Part shown: positions 18,381 through 28,424 of the stretch, one piece after another
Layout: each line of letters begins with the position of its first letter
Position numbering within the stretch: the first letter of the stretch is position 1
NCBI GenBank assembly: GCA_964251665.1
Contig: CAXUKO010000005.1
Location: forward strand, 124,001 to 188,000
DNA length: 64,000 bases
Source of the DNA: JBBQLG01 sp964251665
GTDB taxonomy: Bacteria > Bacteroidota > Bacteroidia > Cytophagales > Spirosomataceae
Direction of reading: 5' to 3'
Made by a program: the position numbers and the translations under genes
The notes under the pieces: generated by a model
What the model saw: the letters and a program-made list of their open reading frames with translations, nothing else
Databases searched by the model: none
What the model was told of the DNA's origin: nothing

Positions 18381-21300
18381 CTATTTTAATTCAAGTTGCA
18401 AATAATTACCGGGCTGGCCGGGATCTGAAATAAACCAGGCCGGATTACCCGCTTTGTCGCGACCGAGCCGGGCACCGGGTGTGGGCGGCTGATTCAACGC
18501 GGCTAATGTACCCGTTGTGCCTGCCACCCGACTGGCCTTAAAGAAACCGGCTTTTATCATTTCATCGACACTGTCAACAAATGAGCTGATCATCCGTGAG
18601 ATGTCGTCGGCGGTATGCGCTTCGGTCATAAAACACGGAAAGCCATCCCAAATATGAATACCTTTCTCACGCATCAGCGTAAACAGCAGCTCGCTGTACG
18701 GAACCTCCTCATGGAATTTGATCTTCCAGAGCGAGCCAAACTGAGCCACAAAGAACGGGAGTTGTCGTCGGCTGAATTCGGTATTCAGCGCATCGGTCAA
18801 TCGTTCGGCTTTTGCGGTCAGGCTTTTCTGTAGATCCGGCCCTTTCGCTTTCATGTAGTCCAGCGATGCCTTTGCCGCTGCCAGGGCCAGCGGATGACGA
18901 ACGAAAGTACCGGCGAAGTACGTTACGCCAACTTCAGGGAATGACGCATCTCCGTATTGCCAGAATCCACCATCCAGCGCATCCATAAATTCACTTACCC
19001 CGGCAATAACGCCAATGGGAACCCCGCCCCCTACAACTTTGCCATACGACGCAAGATCGGCTTTAACACCGAACAATGCCTGAGCGCCACCCGGATGCAT
19101 TCGAAAACCAGTGATTACTTCGTCGAAGATCAGGGCCGTTCCGGCATCAGCCGTTATCGTACGCACCTGTTTGAGAAATTCGACGGGCCGAAATTCGGGT
19201 CGGCGGCTTTGGATGGGCTCGACCAGAACAGCCGCCAGTTCATGCGCCCGCTCACGGATAATCTGCAGACTTTCGTCGGTACCATAGTCAAGAATCAGCA
19301 TATTCTGCACCGACTCGGGCATAATACCCGACGCTGCCGGGAACGACTTGAGTTTTTTGGTTCCTCGTACGATAACCTCATCCACAATACCGTGGTAAGA
19401 ACCGGTAAACGCCACAATCAGTGACCGGCCCGTTACGGTGCGGGCAATACGCATGGCACCCAATACGGCCTCAGAGCCGGTACTACACAGAGCCGCCCGG
19501 TCGAAACCAGTAAATTCGCAGATTAAGTCGGTTACCTCGCCCGCCAATTCGTGCTGCGGGCCCACTTCGTAACCACTATCAACCTGTTTGTGGAGGGCAT
19601 CGCGAATCACGTCGGGCTGGTAGCCAAGCATGTTGGAGCCAAACCCGTTGAGGGCATCAATGTATTCATTGCCGTCGATGTCCCACAAGCGGCTTCCCTG
19701 CGATTTTTTGACGACGATCGGGTAAACAAGCTCTTTGGTCAGGGGCTTAAAGCCCGACACCACCCGGGGGTCGGCCATGTGTCGGCGGTGCTGCTGTGCA
19801 TACGCCTTGCTACTTGCCGTTTTCTGATTATATCGGTTCGTAAGCTGCTCCAGAAATAACTGCTGACTACTACTTAATTCGGTCGCATGCCGCTCGATGC
19901 GAGCCGTGGCTCCAAACGGTTTTTTTATTTCAATAACCTCTTCGGGCGTCAGGTCGGCCGCCGGTTTTAGCGCAACTTCTGCTTTGGGTGCGAGGCTTGG
20001 TAACGCAGGAGCCGGTGACGGCTGAATAGCCGGGACAGCTGCTCCTGCTGTATTTCCTTCCAACAGGGCAACCTGACGGGCTAATAGTTGTAGTTGCTGT
20101 GCAATCAGGCTCAGGGCCGAATCGGCACCGGAGGGCGGCATCGCAACAGGTTGCGCATAGGCTACGGCGGGGTTCGGGCTTTGGGCGACGGGCTGATAAA
20201 CGGGTGCCTGCGGCTGTTGAGGCTCGGCGGGCAAACGCTGGTCAAGGTAAGCAGCTAACTGATCGAGCGTTGCGTGTTCCTCGTTTAATTGCCGGAAGGT
20301 AATGGGTAAGTTGAATTCCTTTTTAAACGTTAGGGCAACCTGCGTCAGCAATAACGAATCAAGCCCAATCTCCAGAAAACTCATATCGGGTGTCACACCC
20401 TGCATCTCAATGCCCGATGCATTTTCGAGAATGGTCTTAATTCTATTCAGTAAATATTCTTTCCGCATAGAGATGGTGGGTAAGTGGATAGTGGCTGTAC
20501 TGTCAACTGGGAGCGTAACGACAGCGGGACCGGTAACCGGGGTGTATACCGGGGTGACGGGCGCAACCCAGCAACGCTTTCGGTTGAACGCATAGGTTGG
20601 CAATACTACTTTATTCCTTTTCTGAGTACCATAAAAACTATGCCAGTCCGGGTCAAGACCCTGTAGCCAAACCTGCCCTAATGCGCTCAGAATGGCCTGA
20701 TGGTCTGTTTTAACGCCTTTATTTACGTCCAGGCTGGCGATCATAGCTACCTGTCGCCCAGTAGCTTGTTGCCGGGCCAGGGTCGTTGTCACGTTGCCCG
20801 GTCCTACTTCCAGTAATAACGGTTCGGATTGATTAAACAGCGTTTCGAGGGCATCGGCAAAACGAACCGTCAGCCTTAGATGAGTGGCCCAGTACTGAGG
20901 ATCAGTTGCCTGCGCATCGGTAAGCCAGGTACCGGTAACAGTGGATACGATTGGTTTGCGCGGACGATTCAGCGAAACGCGTTGAACTACATGCCCGAAG
21001 TCGGCCACAATAGGGTCCATCATTGCCGAATGAAACGCATGACTGGTTTCCAGCACCCGATTGGGTACTTCTCTTTCGTCCAGCAGTCGGGCAAAGGCGG
21101 CTACCTCTTCATCGGCACCCGCTACCACACACAATTTCTGACTGTTGATAGCCGCTACAGATAGCGTTTCAGGCAGTATGGCCTGCACACCAGCAATATC
21201 CATGCGTATCGATAGCATGCTACCCCGGGGCAGTTCGCTCACCATCCGGCCCCGGGCAGCGACCAGCAACAGCGCGTCAGCAAGCGTGAAAATCCCCGCC

Positions 21301-24300
21301 AGATGTGCGCCCACAAACTCGCCGATGCTGTGTCCGCAGAAAACAGTCGGCTCAATACCCCAGCTCATCCAGAGTCGGGCCAGTGCATACTCGGTAACGA
21401 ACAGGGCGGGTTGGGTATAACGGGTATTTTTTAGCCGTTCTTTGGCAGCTGCATTGATCGTTTCGGGGTATATAACCTGCCGGATGTCGGTATCGATGTA
21501 AGGTTGAAGCAGGGCGGCACATTCGTCGATAGCCGCCCGGTATACCGCTTCCTGTTCGTACAAACCGCGCCCCATATTGAGGTATTGCGCGCCCTGTCCG
21601 GGAAACAGAAAGACAACCTCACCTGGCCGGCTAGTAACTATGCGTTCGCCCGTATGGCTTATTGCCGGTGCCGCCAGCGTTGCCAGCGCGTCACTGGCAT
21701 CGGAAGCCAGCACAAACCGGCGATGCATAAAGCCGGGCCGGGTGGTTTGTAAGGTAAAAGCAACGTCGGCCAGATTAGCTGTCGCCGTCTGCCGAAGGTA
21801 ATCGGTTAACCGCCCGGCGTAGTTATCCAGACTGGGCGCTGACTTGGCCGACCAGGTCATGAGTTGCATCGGCCGGTCCCCCTCGACTGGCCCCGCTGCC
21901 ACCGGCAATCCAGCCATGTGCTCTTCCAGCATCACGTGAACATTGGTTCCACCGACCCCAAACGAGCTAACACCCGCCCGGCGTGGCGTAGGCTGACCTG
22001 AAATAACCGATGGCCAGTCTGTTAGCTGTGTATTGACAAAAAATGGGCTATTAGCAAAGTCGATTACGGGATTTGGCGTCTCAAAACCCAGCGAAGCCGG
22101 AATCTGACGATAGTAAAGTGCCAGCGTCGTTTTGATGAACCCGGCCACCCCTGCAGCAGCCGTTAAATGACCCATGTTACTTTTTATGGAGCCGATGGCG
22201 CAGAATCGCTTTTGGCTTTGCTCACCAAAAGCCATAGTCAGCCCTTCTATTTCAATTGGGTCGCCAAGTGGGGTAGCCGTACCATGCGCTTCTATGTAGC
22301 TGATTGTGGCGGGGTCAATCTGCGCTTCGTCGATGGCCATTCGGATAGCACCGGCCTGCCCTTCGGCATTTGGTGCCATAAAGCTGCCCTTCCCGCTACC
22401 ATCGTTATTGACGCCAACGCCTTTAATAACCGCGTAGATGACATCACCGTCACGTTTAGCCGCTTCGAGCGATTTTAATAAAACGACACCGGCCCCATCG
22501 CTGAAAACAGTACCACTGGCGTCAGCATCGAACGAGCGGCAGTGCCCATCCTGACTAAACATGGCCCCTTCCTGATACAAGTGGCCGCTGTTAACGGGTG
22601 CCGTAATACTAGCCCCACCCGCCAGTGCGACATCGCACTGCCCTTTTCGAATACTCTCGACGGCCTGAGCAATGGCCAGCAATGATGTGGAGCAGGCCGA
22701 ATAAACGCTCACCGCCGGGCCTTTCAGGTTTAACTGGTATGCCGTTCGGGATGCGATATAATCCTTCTCGTTCAGGGTTGCCACCTGAAAACTACCGACC
22801 TGATCAATCAGTTGCCGGTTGCTCTGTACATTGTTCAGGTAATAAGTATTGTTGCCGCAACCGGCGTAGACCCCGACGCGGCCCTGGTAGGCCTGGGGTA
22901 AGTAACCGGTCTTTTCGAGTGCTTCCCAGGCAATTTCGAGGAAGATCCGCTGCTGCGGGTCCATCAGTTCCGCTATGGTTGGATTCAGACCAAAAAAGGC
23001 CGCATCGAACTGGTCAGCCTGCTCAATAATACCCCGGGCTTTTACATAAGCCGGGTCATTGGTCACTGCTGCCGACAAGGATGCATCCAGCTCATTCGAC
23101 GTAAAAAACCGGGTCGTTTCTTTACCCTGCGCCAATACGTCCCACAGTTCTTCAAGAGTGGCCGCGCCGGGAAAACGACCAGCCATACCAATCACGGCTA
23201 CATCGGCGGATGCCTTTGAGGGCGTAATCGGAGTCTGGTATCGAACGGCCGTTTCTTTCTGCTGCAGATACATTGCAATGCCCGCTACGGTTGGGTACTG
23301 GTAGAGTTTCGTTATGGGCAAAACATAGTCGAACTGACCTTTGAGGGCCGCAACCGTTTTCTGCGCCAATAGTGAGCTCCCGCCCAATTCAAAGAAGTTA
23401 TCATCAACACCCACTTTATCCAGTTGAAGCAAGTCCATCCAGAGAGCAGCGATCTGTTTCTCAGCAACAGAACTGGGTGCTTTGTAGATTTCGGCCAGCT
23501 CGGGCCGTTTATAATCTGGCTTGGGCAGTTGCTTCTTATCAACCTTACCACTTGTTGTCTTGGGCAACTCATCCATCACAATAAAATAAGATGGAATCAT
23601 AAAGTCAGGCAGTTGTTGCTCCAGCGTTTTGCGAACCTGATTGAGGTTTGCTTCCACCTGACTTGCAACGAGATAAGCAACCAGCCGTTTTTGGCCGGGA
23701 ACGTCTTCTCTGGCTACCACCACAGCCTGCTGAATGGCTGGCTGTTGTGACAGAGCTACCTCTATTTCGCCCAGTTCTACCCGGTTACCCCGAATTTTAA
23801 CTTGATCGTCGCGCCGACCGTGAAACTCAATTTCACCGCTGGGCAGCTGCCGGGCCATATCACCGGTCCTGTAAATCGTTAGTTGGCCTTTTTCCGGATG
23901 CGTCCAGGACAGGAACTTCTCAGCGGTTAGTTCGGGCTGGTACAGGTAACCACTGGCCAGGCAGGTTCCGCTAATACAGAGTTCACCAACATCGCCGTTG
24001 GCCGAAAGCTGTAACTGTTCGTCAAGTATATAAACAGCGACGTTTGTGATGGGTGTGCCAATGGTGGGCAGTTGCGGCCACGAAGCAACATCACCAGTCA
24101 GTTTCAGGGCTGTAACACACAGTGTCCCTTCTGTTGGCCCATAGCCATTAATTAAAATACACTGCCTGAGCTCGGTGAAGAAGCGAGCAATCTGGGGCGT
24201 TATCTTCAGGAGTTCGCCCCCCGTTTCTACTTCCAGCAAACAAGCCGGAAACAGCCCTTCGGCAACCGCGGCTTCGGCTAAGTATTGTAGCGTAACAAAA

Positions 24301-25049
24301 GGCAGGAATAAGCGATGGATCGACCATTTTTCAATGTAATTCAGTAAGCTGCCCGCGTCCAGTCGAAGCGTGTCATCAATGATAAAAACGGTGCCGCCAC
24401 TCATCAGGGGCACAAACAATTCCAGGATTGATGCGTCAAAGCTGAGGTGACAAAACTGCAGCGTATGCAGCCCCGGCCGGACGATAGAGTAATTCTCCTG
24501 CCAGCGCAGCAGGTTAACCAGCGCAGCGTGATTCAGACAAACACCCTTTGGCTTTCCAGTGGTGCCCGACGTGTACAGCACACAGGCCAGTTGGCTTTGG
24601 TGTTCAACCCTACGACCCGTATACGTATGGTCAGCTTCGGCAATGATGCACTGAAGACCGGCTTCGTCAAATACTGAGGCATCAACCGCTTTGCTTACGC
24701 AGACACTAAGTCTAGGATCAGCAACCATTTGCTGAATACGCTTCGCCGGGTAAGCAGGGTCGAGGGGTAGATACGCTTTACCTGCCTTCAGAATTGCCAG
24801 TAAACCGACAACCATTTCCAGGCTACGCGTTGTACTGAGTCCAATCAGCTCCGCGTCAGCATGCTGATACAGAATTGTTTGGCATAGTTTATCCGCCTTT
24901 TCATTCAGTTGATGGTACGTAATTGTCTCCTCGCCGAACACAACGGCCGTACGGTCAGCATGCTGCCGAACAGCCTGTTCGAACAACTGATGAATCAACA
25001 CCGGCGTAGTAGTTTCCCGAAGGGTATCAACATCGTAAAAGACACTCAT
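18381..25049 (-). CDS. Hybrid NRPS-PKS megasynthase, A-PCP-KS-AT-ACP-aminotransferase
   Basis: First enzyme of the line, 2,222 aa. Adenylation domain 10-510 (YTSGTTGKPKG 159-169, NGYGPTE 301-307, YRTGD 393-397, Lys502); carrier Ser559; ketosynthase 614-1042 with SACSTS (Cys786), EAHGTA (His922) and NMGHL (His961); acyltransferase about 1145-1440 with GHSIGE (Ser1241) and HAFH (1337-1340), the malonyl-CoA signature; carrier Ser1565; a Pro/Gln/Ala-rich linker 1605-1700; class III aminotransferase 1740-2170 with FDEVITGF and PLP Lys2004 in SYGKVVGGG. No ketoreductase, dehydratase or N-terminal condensation domain is present. The KS-AT-ACP-aminotransferase order resembles MycA and McyE. The last 50 residues (PPTPGARLGRDKAGNPAWF) are the linker that normally runs into a condensation domain. 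Hand-read A-domain pocket: D-A-L-V-V-T-G-L-C, probably hydrophobic or aromatic, weak. Confidence 0.93.
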   Translation of the reverse strand: MSVFYDVDTLRETTTPVLIHQLFEQAVRQHADRTAVVFGEETITYHQLNEKADKLCQTILYQHADAELIGLSTTRSLEMVVGLLAILKAGKAYLPLDPAYPAKRIQQMVADPRLSVCVSKAVDASVFDEAGLQCIIAEADHTYTGRRVEHQSQLACVLYTSGTTGKPKGVCLNHAALVNLLRWQENYSIVRPGLHTLQFCHLSFDASILELFVPLMSGGTVFIIDDTLRLDAGSLLNYIEKWSIHRLFLPFVTLQYLAEAAVAEGLFPACLLEVETGGELLKITPQIARFFTELRQCILINGYGPTEGTLCVTALKLTGDVASWPQLPTIGTPITNVAVYILDEQLQLSANGDVGELCISGTCLASGYLYQPELTAEKFLSWTHPEKGQLTIYRTGDMARQLPSGEIEFHGRRDDQVKIRGNRVELGEIEVALSQQPAIQQAVVVAREDVPGQKRLVAYLVASQVEANLNQVRKTLEQQLPDFMIPSYFIVMDELPKTTSGKVDKKQLPKPDYKRPELAEIYKAPSSVAEKQIAALWMDLLQLDKVGVDDNFFELGGSSLLAQKTVAALKGQFDYVLPITKLYQYPTVAGIAMYLQQKETAVRYQTPITPSKASADVAVIGMAGRFPGAATLEELWDVLAQGKETTRFFTSNELDASLSAAVTNDPAYVKARGIIEQADQFDAAFFGLNPTIAELMDPQQRIFLEIAWEALEKTGYLPQAYQGRVGVYAGCGNNTYYLNNVQSNRQLIDQVGSFQVATLNEKDYIASRTAYQLNLKGPAVSVYSACSTSLLAIAQAVESIRKGQCDVALAGGASITAPVNSGHLYQEGAMFSQDGHCRSFDADASGTVFSDGAGVVLLKSLEAAKRDGDVIYAVIKGVGVNNDGSGKGSFMAPNAEGQAGAIRMAIDEAQIDPATISYIEAHGTATPLGDPIEIEGLTMAFGEQSQKRFCAIGSIKSNMGHLTAAAGVAGFIKTTLALYYRQIPASLGFETPNPVIDFANSPFFVNTQLTDWPSVISGQPTPRRAGVSSFGVGGTNVHVMLEEHMAGLPVAAGPVEGDRPMQLMTWSAKSAPSLDNYAGRLTDYLRQTATANLADVAFTLQTTRPGFMHRRFVLASDASDALATLAAPAISHTGERIVTSRPGEVVFLFPGQGAQYLNMGRGLYEQEAVYRAAIDECAALLQPYIDTDIRQVIYPETINAAAKERLKNTRYTQPALFVTEYALARLWMSWGIEPTVFCGHSIGEFVGAHLAGIFTLADALLLVAARGRMVSELPRGSMLSIRMDIAGVQAILPETLSVAAINSQKLCVVAGADEEVAAFARLLDEREVPNRVLETSHAFHSAMMDPIVADFGHVVQRVSLNRPRKPIVSTVTGTWLTDAQATDPQYWATHLRLTVRFADALETLFNQSEPLLLEVGPGNVTTTLARQQATGRQVAMIASLDVNKGVKTDHQAILSALGQVWLQGLDPDWHSFYGTQKRNKVVLPTYAFNRKRCWVAPVTPVYTPVTGPAVVTLPVDSTATIHLPTISMRKEYLLNRIKTILENASGIEMQGVTPDMSFLEIGLDSLLLTQVALTFKKEFNLPITFRQLNEEHATLDQLAAYLDQRLPAEPQQPQAPVYQPVAQSPNPAVAYAQPVAMPPSGADSALSLIAQQLQLLARQVALLEGNTAGAAVPAIQPSPAPALPSLAPKAEVALKPAADLTPEEVIEIKKPFGATARIERHATELSSSQQLFLEQLTNRYNQKTASSKAYAQQHRRHMADPRVVSGFKPLTKELVYPIVVKKSQGSRLWDIDGNEYIDALNGFGSNMLGYQPDVIRDALHKQVDSGYEVGPQHELAGEVTDLICEFTGFDRAALCSTGSEAVLGAMRIARTVTGRSLIVAFTGSYHGIVDEVIVRGTKKLKSFPAASGIMPESVQNMLILDYGTDESLQIIRERAHELAAVLVEPIQSRRPEFRPVEFLKQVRTITADAGTALIFDEVITGFRMHPGGAQALFGVKADLASYGKVVGGGVPIGVIAGVSEFMDALDGGFWQYGDASFPEVGVTYFAGTFVRHPLALAAAKASLDYMKAKGPDLQKSLTAKAERLTDALNTEFSRRQLPFFVAQFGSLWKIKFHEEVPYSELLFTLMREKGIHIWDGFPCFMTEAHTADDISRMISSFVDSVDEMIKAGFFKASRVAGTTGTLAALNQPPTPGARLGRDKAGNPAWFISDPGQPGNYLQLELK

Positions 25050-25308
25050 CAGCGTACGTATAGTAATTGTTTTGACTGAAACACCTTCTCTGAAAGAAGC
25101 GCAACACTATCTGACAACTAAAAAATATTGATTGGACAATTCATTTGCTAATCTAAGTCAGCCGCGCCAATTTTATGCTGAACGCTTTACCTGGTATTTC
25201 TGGAAGTGGTACTGGATGACATTTAGGCATTAATAATCCTGCCCACCACTTGTGGCACCGATATGAGTAGAACGAGCCTATGTGGGCTATGGTAAACTGG
25301 CAACAGAC

Positions 25309-25363
25309 GCCACAACCGGCTGATTTCAGGTTGTACTGTAGTTGTGGCCGGAAAAGGCCACAA
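25309..25363. promoter_or_regulatory. Pair of mutually exclusive hairpins upstream of the NRPS/PKS operon
   Basis: GCCACAAC at 25309-25316 can pair with GTTGTGGC at 25341-25348; TTGTGGCC at 25342-25349 can instead pair with GGCCACAA at 25356-25363 across a GGAAAA loop. Both stems are perfect 8-mers sharing the middle arm. The site is about 260-315 nt before the synthetase start. Whether it lies in the leader RNA is unknown. Confidence 0.3.
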
Positions 25364-25938
25364 AATGAATTTCTTTGTAGTGCTACTATTTAGCCAGTCT
25401 ACGGCACCTCCGGTCAGCCCATTACTTATACATGTTGCAGGCTTTCTGGAAGGGGTACTATACGATTGATTGACAAAAAAGCTGGCAAAAGTTGGCAGAT
25501 TCATAAACGTTAAGGTTGCAAGAGGACAGAAACCGGTCACTGTTCAACGTTAAGACGTCAAAACGTGGAACGGTCAACAAACAAGATTAAAATTAAATTA
25601 AAAAGTAAGCAGTTCACAGGTCATGGAATAAACGCAGCTACCGCTTTGGTACCTGATTCATGCACTTCCAGCTGGCTTACTAATTGAACAGGCATTGTTT
25701 TGCTGTCGAAATATGCATTTGAGGAAGTGTAAATAGTAGGAACGAAGTGGTTGCTCCAGGCCATTACACTTTGCCCGAATCAGACAGTTAACCAGGTAGG
25801 GGTTGCTTGATGTTCGTCAATCAGTGTCGGGCAGTACTTACATGGTATAAAAATAATTAGCCCTTCGTCATATAACTTCTTCTTACGATGAATTACTGAA
25901 TACGATATTATTACTGCAAAAATACAATAATCAGTAAA

Positions 25939-25958
25939 CGATTGTAATTCGATTGTAA
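25939..25958. repeat. Direct repeat CGATTGTAA x2, 11-bp spacing
   Basis: CGATTGTAA occurs at 25939-25947 and again at 25950-25958, one helical turn apart, within the AT-rich divergent region. The spacing would suit a dimeric transcription factor, but no protein can be assigned. Confidence 0.3.
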
Positions 25959-26257
25959 CTATTACTTATCTATAAAATATACGAGTTAACTAGTTTATTT
26001 GCTTCGCAACTCATTTCTAATCAGTGTAGTAAGTTGGTCGGGCAAACGTCAAGTGACTAATTGAACGTCTTCGTGTCACACAATTGATGAGTAATCTACC
26101 GGAAAACGAAGAAATTAGGTAGTTCATCGAAATTAGATTATACTTCTTGCTACCAACAGCCACCTTTGGTACATAGAATTTAAAAACACCCGGTAAACAA
26201 TCTGTAAGCAGCCAAAACCACACTGTTTGCCCCTGTTCACCACTATTCATACACACA

Positions 26258-27433
26258 ATGAACACGCTCGGTTTTATCATCTTTCTGATCTTCGCTGGTT
26301 ATCTTGCCTTTAGCACGTTTTATCTATTGCTTTTAGCTGTTGCTGGTGCCATTGGACGGGCCGATGATGTTGTTCCCGCTGCTGCTCCGCAAAGGCTACG
26401 CCGGATGGCTGTGCTGGTACCGGCCTACAAAGAAGACGCCGTCATTGTAGAATCGGTGAAAACCAATCTTCAGCAGAACTACCCAAGTGACCGCTTCGAT
26501 CTGTTTGTCATTGCTGATTCACTTCAGGCCCGCACGCTGAATCAACTGCGTGAATTACCCATCAACGTTGTTGAAGTATCCTTTGAATTCTCGACAGTAA
26601 CCAAGGCACTCAATGCCGCCCTGGCCACCCTGCCCGATAATAAGTATGACATCGTAGTTGTAGCAGATGCTGACAACCACCTGGCGCCTGATTTCCTGAG
26701 CCGTATTAATGTCGCTTTTGAGCAGGGCTGGACCGCCGTTCAGGGTCACCGGGTTGCCAAGAATCTAAATACCCGGGTTGCCGTACTGGATGCCATCAGC
26801 GAAGAAATTAACAACCACATTACCCGCAAGGGCTACCGGGCTCTGAACCTGTCGTCGTCGATTATTGGTTCGGGCATGGCCATCGAAACCAACCTGATGA
26901 AAACGGCCATGATGAACCTTGTAACGGTGGGTGGCTTTGATAAGGAACTGGAAATGAAGCTGGTTGTCGCCGGTCATCGGGTAGGCTACCTCGAAGATGC
27001 GTACATCTACGACGAAAAAGTATCGAAACGGGCTGTGTTTGAAAGTCAGCGCACCCGCTGGATTGCTGCTCAATGGCAGTTTCTGCACAGTTATTTCGGA
27101 CAGGGTGTTAAAGACCTGGTGGCTGGCCGCATGGTAAGCGCGACTAAAACACTCCAGGCGATGGTGTTACCTAAAGTATTGCTGCTGGGTGTGTTGTCGC
27201 TCTGCTTCTTACTAAGCCTGCTGAGTGGTCAACCTCTACTCTGGATTACCTCAGCCACGCTGTTGTTCAGTCTCTGCGCCGGCCTGATCCTATCAATTCC
27301 CGGTTATTTATGGAAGCAGCTTTCGGTTCGTGACCTGTTCCTGGTACTGGTGCTGATGCTGAGTTTCGCCCGGGCGGTACTGAATATGCGGAAAGCATTC
27401 AAATCGTTTATGCACACGCCCCACAGTGCCTAA
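26258..27433 (+). CDS. Family 2 glycosyltransferase, processive type with QxxRW motif
   Basis: Membrane glycosyltransferase of 391 aa. N-terminal membrane segment about residues 5-30; GT-A catalytic domain about 50-270 starting AVLVPAYKED, with nucleotide/metal site DADN (137-140) and QRTRW (262-266), the QxxRW signature of polymerising GT2 enzymes such as cellulose or hyaluronan synthases; two or three C-terminal membrane segments (about 300-370). It therefore probably polymerises or extends a polysaccharide at the inner membrane. It is the first rightward gene of the exopolysaccharide locus, and is followed after 82 bp by another GT2. Sugar donor unknown. Confidence 0.88.
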   Translation: MNTLGFIIFLIFAGYLAFSTFYLLLLAVAGAIGRADDVVPAAAPQRLRRMAVLVPAYKEDAVIVESVKTNLQQNYPSDRFDLFVIADSLQARTLNQLRELPINVVEVSFEFSTVTKALNAALATLPDNKYDIVVVADADNHLAPDFLSRINVAFEQGWTAVQGHRVAKNLNTRVAVLDAISEEINNHITRKGYRALNLSSSIIGSGMAIETNLMKTAMMNLVTVGGFDKELEMKLVVAGHRVGYLEDAYIYDEKVSKRAVFESQRTRWIAAQWQFLHSYFGQGVKDLVAGRMVSATKTLQAMVLPKVLLLGVLSLCFLLSLLSGQPLLWITSATLLFSLCAGLILSIPGYLWKQLSVRDLFLVLVLMLSFARAVLNMRKAFKSFMHTPHSA

Positions 27434-27515
27434 ACCAAGTTACTTGATTAACAGATCGATATCTCTAATTATGGTTTTTGTTTTCTCCTAACTACCGTCG
27501 TATATTAGACCCACG

Positions 27516-28313
27516 ATGGTCACCAACGAAATTCCTGCTTCTACACCGGTTAGTCACTACTTCGAGGGAGTGACTTTGCTGGTAACTCACTACAACCGCA
27601 GTCGTTCTCTACAGCGGTTACTGGCTGCTTTCGCCGAAATGGGCTGCCGGTTTGAGGACATTGTCGTCTCCGACGATGGCAGCCGTGACGAGCATCAGCC
27701 TGTACTTACACAATTACAGAGTCAGTATCATTTTCGGCTGATCACAACCCCAAAAAACCGGGGCCTGGGCCATAACCTGAACAAAGGACAGGACGCTGTT
27801 CAAACGGCTTACACCCTGTATGTGCAGGAAGATTTTATCCCAAAACCTGCCTTTGTGCAGCGCTTCCGCGAATCACTGGCACTCATGAATCAGGATCAGA
27901 GTCTGGATATCGTTCGTTATTACGCCTACCTCCCCTACCCCTATCAGCAGCCGTTGGCCAACGGGTTTGCCACGATGCGTTTTTTACCCTGGGGCTTGAA
28001 CTACACTAAAGTTTACTGCTACAGTGACCATCCACACCTACGCCGACGGTCGTTTTTCGATCGATTCGGGCGCTATGCCGAAGGGCTAAAAGGCGACCGG
28101 ACGGAATACAACATGTGCATCTCCTTTTTACAAAACAAAGGCAAAGGGCTGTTCTACACAGATTTCAAGGGGCTTTTCGATCAGGAAAACGACGCGGTCG
28201 AACCCAGCACGATGCAACGGACGACCTGGACCCAAAGCGATAATCCAATCATTGCCGTTGTCAGATACGTATACAGACAAGCTAAGTATAATTACGATAT
28301 TCAATTCAAATAA
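27516..28313 (+). CDS. Family 2 glycosyltransferase (paralogue of the one at 44203-45039)
   Basis: Soluble or peripheral GT2 of 265 aa beginning its catalytic core with VTLLVTHYNRS; the nucleotide-binding VSDDGS and a probable metal site in YVQEDF follow. It shares long nearly identical stretches (TPKNRGLGHN, YTLYVQEDF, YSDHPHLRR, FGRYAEG) with the GT2 at the other end of the locus, so the two are recent or functionally constrained paralogues. Its start MVTN also matches MTTN in the paralogue. Spacing of 82 bp from the upstream GT2 and 111 bp to the next suggests one transcript. Donor and acceptor unknown. Confidence 0.85.
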   Translation: MVTNEIPASTPVSHYFEGVTLLVTHYNRSRSLQRLLAAFAEMGCRFEDIVVSDDGSRDEHQPVLTQLQSQYHFRLITTPKNRGLGHNLNKGQDAVQTAYTLYVQEDFIPKPAFVQRFRESLALMNQDQSLDIVRYYAYLPYPYQQPLANGFATMRFLPWGLNYTKVYCYSDHPHLRRRSFFDRFGRYAEGLKGDRTEYNMCISFLQNKGKGLFYTDFKGLFDQENDAVEPSTMQRTTWTQSDNPIIAVVRYVYRQAKYNYDIQFK

Positions 28314-28424
28314 CCATTGGGCTACTTTTTCAGAAAAGAAGGTGTCGACCGTTGGTTTTTCAGTGTTAACTTGTCCCAAAGGAAGTAGTACTTACCACAG
28401 ACTTTCAGACTCCTACCGTCACCT

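Larger units (their letters stand above)
25050..26257. other. 1.2-kb AT-rich intergenic region between divergent loci
   Basis: No convincing gene. A 105-codon frame on the minus strand (25223-25540) has no recognisable family or start signal. The right half (about 25550-26200) is strongly AT-rich. It must hold the promoters of the leftward biosynthetic operon and the rightward glycosyltransferase. Two structured sites within it are listed separately (competing hairpins at 25309-25363 and a direct repeat at 25939-25958). Confidence 0.7.

Noticed and set aside
25223..25540. 105-codon minus-strand frame in the large intergenic gap
   Set aside because: No recognised family, no signal or promoter, and composition like the non-coding surroundings.
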